Source: Glandiceps talaboti (lineage: Eukaryota > Hemichordata > Enteropneusta > Spengelidae). Taken from it: a stretch of 64,000 bases of DNA. Numbering within the stretch: the first letter of the stretch is position 1; each line of letters opens with the position of its first letter. Location: positions 19,075,626 through 19,139,625 of the forward strand of contig NC_135562.1 of NCBI RefSeq assembly GCF_964340395.1, read 5' to 3'. Below, piece by piece: positions 55,201-62,027 of this stretch. The position numbers were made by a program, and so were the translations under genes. Under the pieces are notes generated by a model. The model was not told the DNA's origin, did no database searches, and saw only the letters and a list, made by a program, of their open reading frames with translations.

Positions 55201-58200
55201 AATCTTTTTCCCGTCTCGGAACACTGCAGCTGGAACTCCATGGAATTAAAAGATTATTTACATCATTCCCTAATATCTATTGGGTTCATTTTGGTGTGTG
55301 CATTTTAAATTTGTTTTGAGCATACCTTACCGTTAATCAATAACCGCGCTGTAATTTTTCTATTCCATAACATTCAAAATTAGAAACGGATTGTTACCTG
55401 CTGTATATCATGCCTTGATATCCTTGATATCATCTGATTTTATTTATTTATTTGGAGTGTAAAACTCGTTCGTTATGAATTTCTCATGTATGTATGTATG
55501 TATGTATGTATGTATGTATGTATGTATGTATGTATGTATGTATGTTTGTATGTATGTATGTATGTATGTATGTATGTATGTATGTATGTATGTATGTATG
55601 TATGTATGTAGGTAGGTAGGTAGGTAGGTATGAGGGTAGGTATGTGCTTTTCTGTAACACTTGTGCTTCTATAATCTGTTAGAAGTAATCATCAACATAA
55701 TGCTCTTACCCAGCAGATTATTGCGAAGAATACTCTTTTAACATCAGCACAAAAGGACTCACTTAATCTTAAAAATATGCATCAGGCTATAAAATAATCA
55801 CCATATTGATCACTATTCTATAGACTCGCCAATCAATTTAGCTATTGGGAAGATCTTACCTTCATATTCCAAATCTTGACCATGAGATGGGATGATGATA
55901 TCCTGGAAAGCGTAGGATGCCTTGAAACCATGACTGTGATCATCATACCCATCAGATGTAAATACAACGTATAACTGATTAAGGTTAGAAGTAATAATCT
56001 CCTTTGGAAGATTACGATTACAAAACCGACCATGAAGAATATCACTACTTGAGTTTCCTCCATAGATGAGAACAAAGTCCGTCGTGCATATAGGATGGTT
56101 TCTATTCAAGTCAAACCCTACGAATCGTAACTTTATATACTTGTTTACAGGCGCTGTTATGAGCCATGAACATCTACTGTTTTGTGGGTAGGGAAATGGA
56201 TAGTCGATTGTTGATATGATACCAGGTGAAATGTTACATTCCATTCTACCAAGACACACTCTATTTACATCTTGGCAGGACATCACCTCTAGCATATTTT
56301 TTTTGAAAAGATGAGAATAATAAATTAAATGCAATCAGTACCAAATTTAAAATGAAAACAGCACGTAAGGGGAAAACATAGGTTTTTGGCCCTACACACA
56401 TTGTTTGGATGCGCAATTCTGAACTATAGTTATTATACACGATGTACGACTTAAATTGAAAATTAATTACATGAAACCGTATGAAATTTGAAGCTTGCAT
56501 AGTTAACATATTGCTTAATTATCGAAATTCTTAAAATTAAGCATTAAGACTTAGTTACTTCAACAACCATTACACTACTCACGCATGTCAACACATGAAC
56601 TAAACTAGTTAGCATTTCCAAGCAAAAGCAATGTTCCAAAGGGCAAGTGTTAGTGAGAAATTGTTCACAAAAGTTTATGAAGTATTAAGATATAACTTTT
56701 CTGTTTAGATGTTTTCGTAAACCGTTTTCTGAAAACCCCCAGATGAAGTGTTTTGGGTGAGATCGACTTTGAACTTTTTATATTTGCATGTCAAATTGTC
56801 AGTACAGTCAGAGAGGTGAAACTACACACGTTTCTTAAATTACGACTGAAGAGCTAACAAAACAACTGTGGCTGTGATTGCGCTATGCAGAGACCTACTT
56901 CTTCATTTCAATCCTCTGGAGTGGCATTCCGTAACATCATCTTCGTTCTCATTCAGTGAGATTTTTCCACGTTCGGACTAATCCTTTGACGCAACTTAGG
57001 ATGTTAACTGGAAGTACACGGATGGTATTACCCGGACGTGGTTCTACGAATGTATGGTAATTTTTGAAAATCTGAGCTATCGGATGTTACGTTTTCGTTT
57101 TTCGATTAGATTATTTGTTACAGATTTACATGATTTCGCCTGGAATTTGAAAATCACAATGTTTGGACTCACAAATGGACCATTTGCACAGACTTTGAGA
57201 TCAAGTCAATAGGACATTCACTTATTTATCTTCTATTAAACATTGCTAGAGTATGTTTTTCTAGGTCACAGTTCTGGGTGTACACCAAACATATTTATAT
57301 TCAATTCTTTTCAAATTTTCACCTATTTATTTCCAAAAATTTGACCAAATGTTATGTTTTTGTCCATCATTATGCTTCCACCTAACAAAATTCTTTTTCA
57401 TACGTCGATTCACAATACATTATAAAGTCTGTATTCAAAGTTTCCTGAAAATTGAAAGGCAAAATTTCTATATGATTGGCCCGTGAAGTCAACAACGTGT
57501 TTTACAGATTTAGGGGCCTCGCCGGGCCAGTGATTGTTACCTTAACACTCTGGAGATTCATTTGGCACAGGTAGCATTTAGCAAAATACAAAGAGAACAA
57601 AAATATACTAATAAAAAAATACGGACTTTCAAGGGATCTCCGCCTATGTGAACGTCGTTGATACGCCTATATTGCTATAAGCGTACTTCGTATTTCTGAT
57701 TGAAAACCCGATCGCTTCAAAAACAAAGTCACAATTAAGCGCAGTGTGTTCTAAAAGTACTCAGAGCTTGTGTTGAATCTGGTGGAATGAAAAATATTAA
57801 TCAACGAAATAGATCCATTCAAACTTTCATTGCCTCAAAACAAGTTGAAAAAAATGACTACGTCCCAAAATGAATATTACACATAAAATATGCATAAATC
57901 ACGATTTCACTGTCCAGTATACCTCCTTGGTAAACAGGATTTCATAAACGGGCACCGCAACGCATTGTGGGTAGTTTCAGCTCCTACTGCGTGTATTAAT
58001 GATGTAGGGGAAACCCTCAAGTTCCATCGGACCCTCTGGGCCCTCTGGAAATAATTATTTGAAATTTAGAGGTTGCAAAGATATTGCCTAATTATCAAAC
58101 TGATTACATATTACAAATAAAACCTACCTACAAAACTATACCAAACGTGTGTCATCTGTTATGGTTGATGGATGTACTAAATTAAATGAAATTTGAAGTT

Positions 58201-61200
58201 TGCTTTTTTAAGATATAGCCTAAATACCGAAAATAATTAATTATGCAAATTAGTCATTAAAATGACAAACAGTGATGTGTTTAATTTTGAACACAACAAT
58301 ATGAATTTCTTTTTGGAGATAGACAGCGGGCGAGATGAGGCAGACAGAGCCCCATCCGTCCATGGGTAGCACTACCTCTAGCATGTCGAAAATACAGAAA
58401 CTACAGCATTTAAACTTATTCTACTCTTTGTGCAAATACAATACACTATACAACATACATATTTAATTCGTATCACTATTGCGATATGCGGGCAAGCTAC
58501 ATCACAACAATACATAGTGTGTACAATAGTAGACACCAGTCACTACACTCAAAAAAGACACATTGTCAGAAATATTGTTATTCGCTAAAGTGGACATTAA
58601 AGATTCATGAAACTGTTCTCCTAAGCTGTATAAATGAAAATGAAAATATGCTTCTAAAGTGAAAATTATAGATTCATGACACTGTTCTGCCTCACTAAAA
58701 GTTTGTCCCAAGCCGTTTACATAAAACGTCGCTAAAGGGAAAATTATAGAGCAATGACAGAAACCAAATAGGATATGTCTACTGTGTTATAGTTTATATT
58801 GTAAGTATTTCAATTAATCTACTAGCAAAGACGATTTTCTAGAGCGTGTTTTTCTTGACATTAATATACAGCTGTGACTTAAAGAGAATGAAAATCAAGA
58901 AATGACCAGATTTAAACTGAATGCCTCCCGTAAGGGAATCACTAATTATGCAAATAACTCATTAAACTAAAAAAACTATGGTAACAGGCTTTGTTTTTTG
59001 GACAAGCGTGCTTTCTTAGGTTAATGTATGTTAGAGTGTATGATACTGCTTAATTACTAAATATCATTCATTATTCAAAATACTCATTAAAGGAAAAAGT
59101 TGTAGCAACAAACTTCATAGGACAGGTGTGTATTATTATGGTTGATGTACGTATCATATTATACGAAATTTGAAGCTTGCATTTTTAAGATAGAACCTAG
59201 TTACCTAAAATCATTAATTATGCAAATTTGTCATTAAAACTAAGCTATATAAAAGATTTTATAGGATCTGTCCGCTTTGTTATGGTTAACGTATGTACTA
59301 AATTGCATTGAAATTGAAGTATGCAGTCTTAAGATATAGCCTAATTACCGAAAATCATTAATTATGCAAATTATTCATTAACACTGTAAGGTACATCAAC
59401 TAACTTTATAGGACATACACAATTTGTTATGGTTAATATATGTACTGAATTGTATTGAAATTGAAGTATGCAGTCGTAAAATATAGCCTAATTACCAAGA
59501 ATCATTAATTATGCAAATTATTCATTAACAATGAAAGGTACACCAACAAGCTTTACAGGACATATGTGATTGTTATGGTTAACGTGTGTACTGAATTATA
59601 TTGGAATTGAAGTATGTATTCTTAAGATATAGCCTAATTACCGAAAATCATTAATTATGCAAATTATTCATTAACATCAACAAACTTGATAGGACATATG
59701 TGTTTTCTTATGGTTAACGTATGTACTAAATTATGTTGAATTTGAAGTATGTATTCTTAAGATATAGCCTAATTACCAAAAATAATTAATTATGCAAATT
59801 ATTCATTAACGCTGTAAGAGACATCGACAAATTTTATAGGACAAATGTAAGTATGCAGTCTTAAGATATTGCGTAATTAGTTGATTTCATTAATATGCAA
59901 ATTTCCCTAATTAAACATTAACAGATCTGGCTCAAAACCTAATCAGGTCTAGCTATTACCCTAAAAATTATATATCCCACATTTCATTACAATTGAGCCA
60001 GCCGATTTTTAGAAAATGATGACACAGACAGACAGACAGACACACAGACACACATTCATCTTTTAATACCTCCCGTACCCTTACGGGAGGTAAAAATTAG
60101 GGATAATATTCCACCAATGAGACACTGTCAAGGACAATTGACAGTCGCCACCACTAGTTTTTACCGAATCACATATGCAGAATTACCCCAGGTGGCGGAC
60201 ATCAGAGCAGTCTGGGTATCAGAGACTACATGTGATACTGTTTCCATAGCTACCAATACTAACCTGTTGACATCCTTATGTAGTAGTCAACGTCTAATGA
60301 TTTCTCAAGTTTTGCATCTATCATCCAGTGTGTCCAATTACCATAAATACACATATTATCAGTCACTGAATACATCAAATAATTGAATGTTGACTTATTC
60401 CCATGTAGGCACAGACGAACACATTCTTCAAATGTGACCCTACCAAATACTAGGGCGATTTCACCCTCTAGGTTACAGATGTTATCATGAGTCCCAGTCT
60501 GTTTGATTGAAAATCTATAACCCTTCCGGTAGAAGAAATCATTTCTAAAATTCTCTGAAAGATGCAAGCAGAATAGAAATGAAATGTTATAGTTCAAAAA
60601 ATTTAGATGATATACAACTTAGTGTGTAATACCACGGTGTAATACCGCCATCTCTTATTTACAATTATACTATACAAAAACTAAGGCAAAAAAATAATTG
60701 GTTCTGGTCAAGGCATTCTGACATTAGTGGTGCGATGTTGCATTTTTTTGTATTCTTAACAAATCTGTTACTCAATCTACTATTTATGACAGTTACTGTT
60801 CTTTTAATAAAGTAATTTAGAGGAATTGTGTAAGGGGGCAGATATCATTTGCTTGATTGTGATCAGCTCTGAAGTTGTCTTCACTGAAGTAGGGATGGTT
60901 GTATTTTCCCCTGATCTGCAAACTACATGAGCTGGACAAACTCGGCAAAAAGACGAACAAGAGGGTATTTAAGTGATGTGTGCGCTGACCAGAAAGGATT
61001 CTTTTTTTGGTCTAAGCTTTTTTCATTTCTACTCAGTTTTGTATCATTTTCCCTTTGTGTCTGGTGAAAATAAATAATGTAATTAATATGAATATGAATA
61101 TACATATATACAATAATATACAAAATCTTTATTAGAACAACAATCTTCACAACAACAAACGGAAAGTTATCAAATAACATATGAATATGTATCACCAATG

Positions 61201-61991
61201 ATTAGCTCAGGGCGTCCATAGAGTTCAAGTACTCCACCATAGCTGTACAGTTTCTTTTGAGGTTGAATCCTAATATATCTTGCATATACTGAAGGGCATA
61301 TCGAATTAAAGCTAAATCCACAACAGGCATCAACATTCCAAAACTCCTACAAAAAGGAAAAGAAAACAGGAATATGGAAAACTTTTATTCATGCTGAAGT
61401 GACCATATCGATTAGAAGTAGGTATTCATCTTGAATTCTTAATGATTAAAACAACTTTACAACTCTTCATCCCATCCCCAGTGTGAATTCTATCCATTCC
61501 CGCACACCAAGTTCTTCCTAAGCTAAATTCCATATGCTCTGTAATAAGAATAATGTGGAATGTTGTAATTTGAATGGACAGCAATGTCCAATCTTCCAAC
61601 AAAACAGGGTTGAATTGCTCCTTGAATGCTATATTAATCCTCTCGATTGAAACTGGACGAGAATATACATACAACCTTTTCCCCCTTGAATGTACTGGTA
61701 TTTGAAGGGGGAGGGTAACTAACAGAACACCGTTCCGGTTGTAGCCAATTATTTACAGATAGGGACCGGTCCTTTCTTCGACCTGGAGGGGGACGGTCAT
61801 GTTGTTTTGAAAATTGTGGATGGGAGGGGGGGGGGTCATTGTTTTTTGGATTGTGATGGAAGAAAAAATCTTTTTCTACAATGAATGGCATACAGCCTTG
61901 TGGGAAATGTGGTACATATAAATATTTTTTCTTGTCCCTGTTTCTTACATCGATTCTTTAATATTACTTCACATAAGAGATCAATCATAAG

Positions 61992-62027
<36 letters not shown>

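Noticed and set aside
59135-59880. CRISPR-like regular repeats
   Set aside because: Units are contiguous diverged ~147-base tandem copies without unique spacers, in an animal genome.
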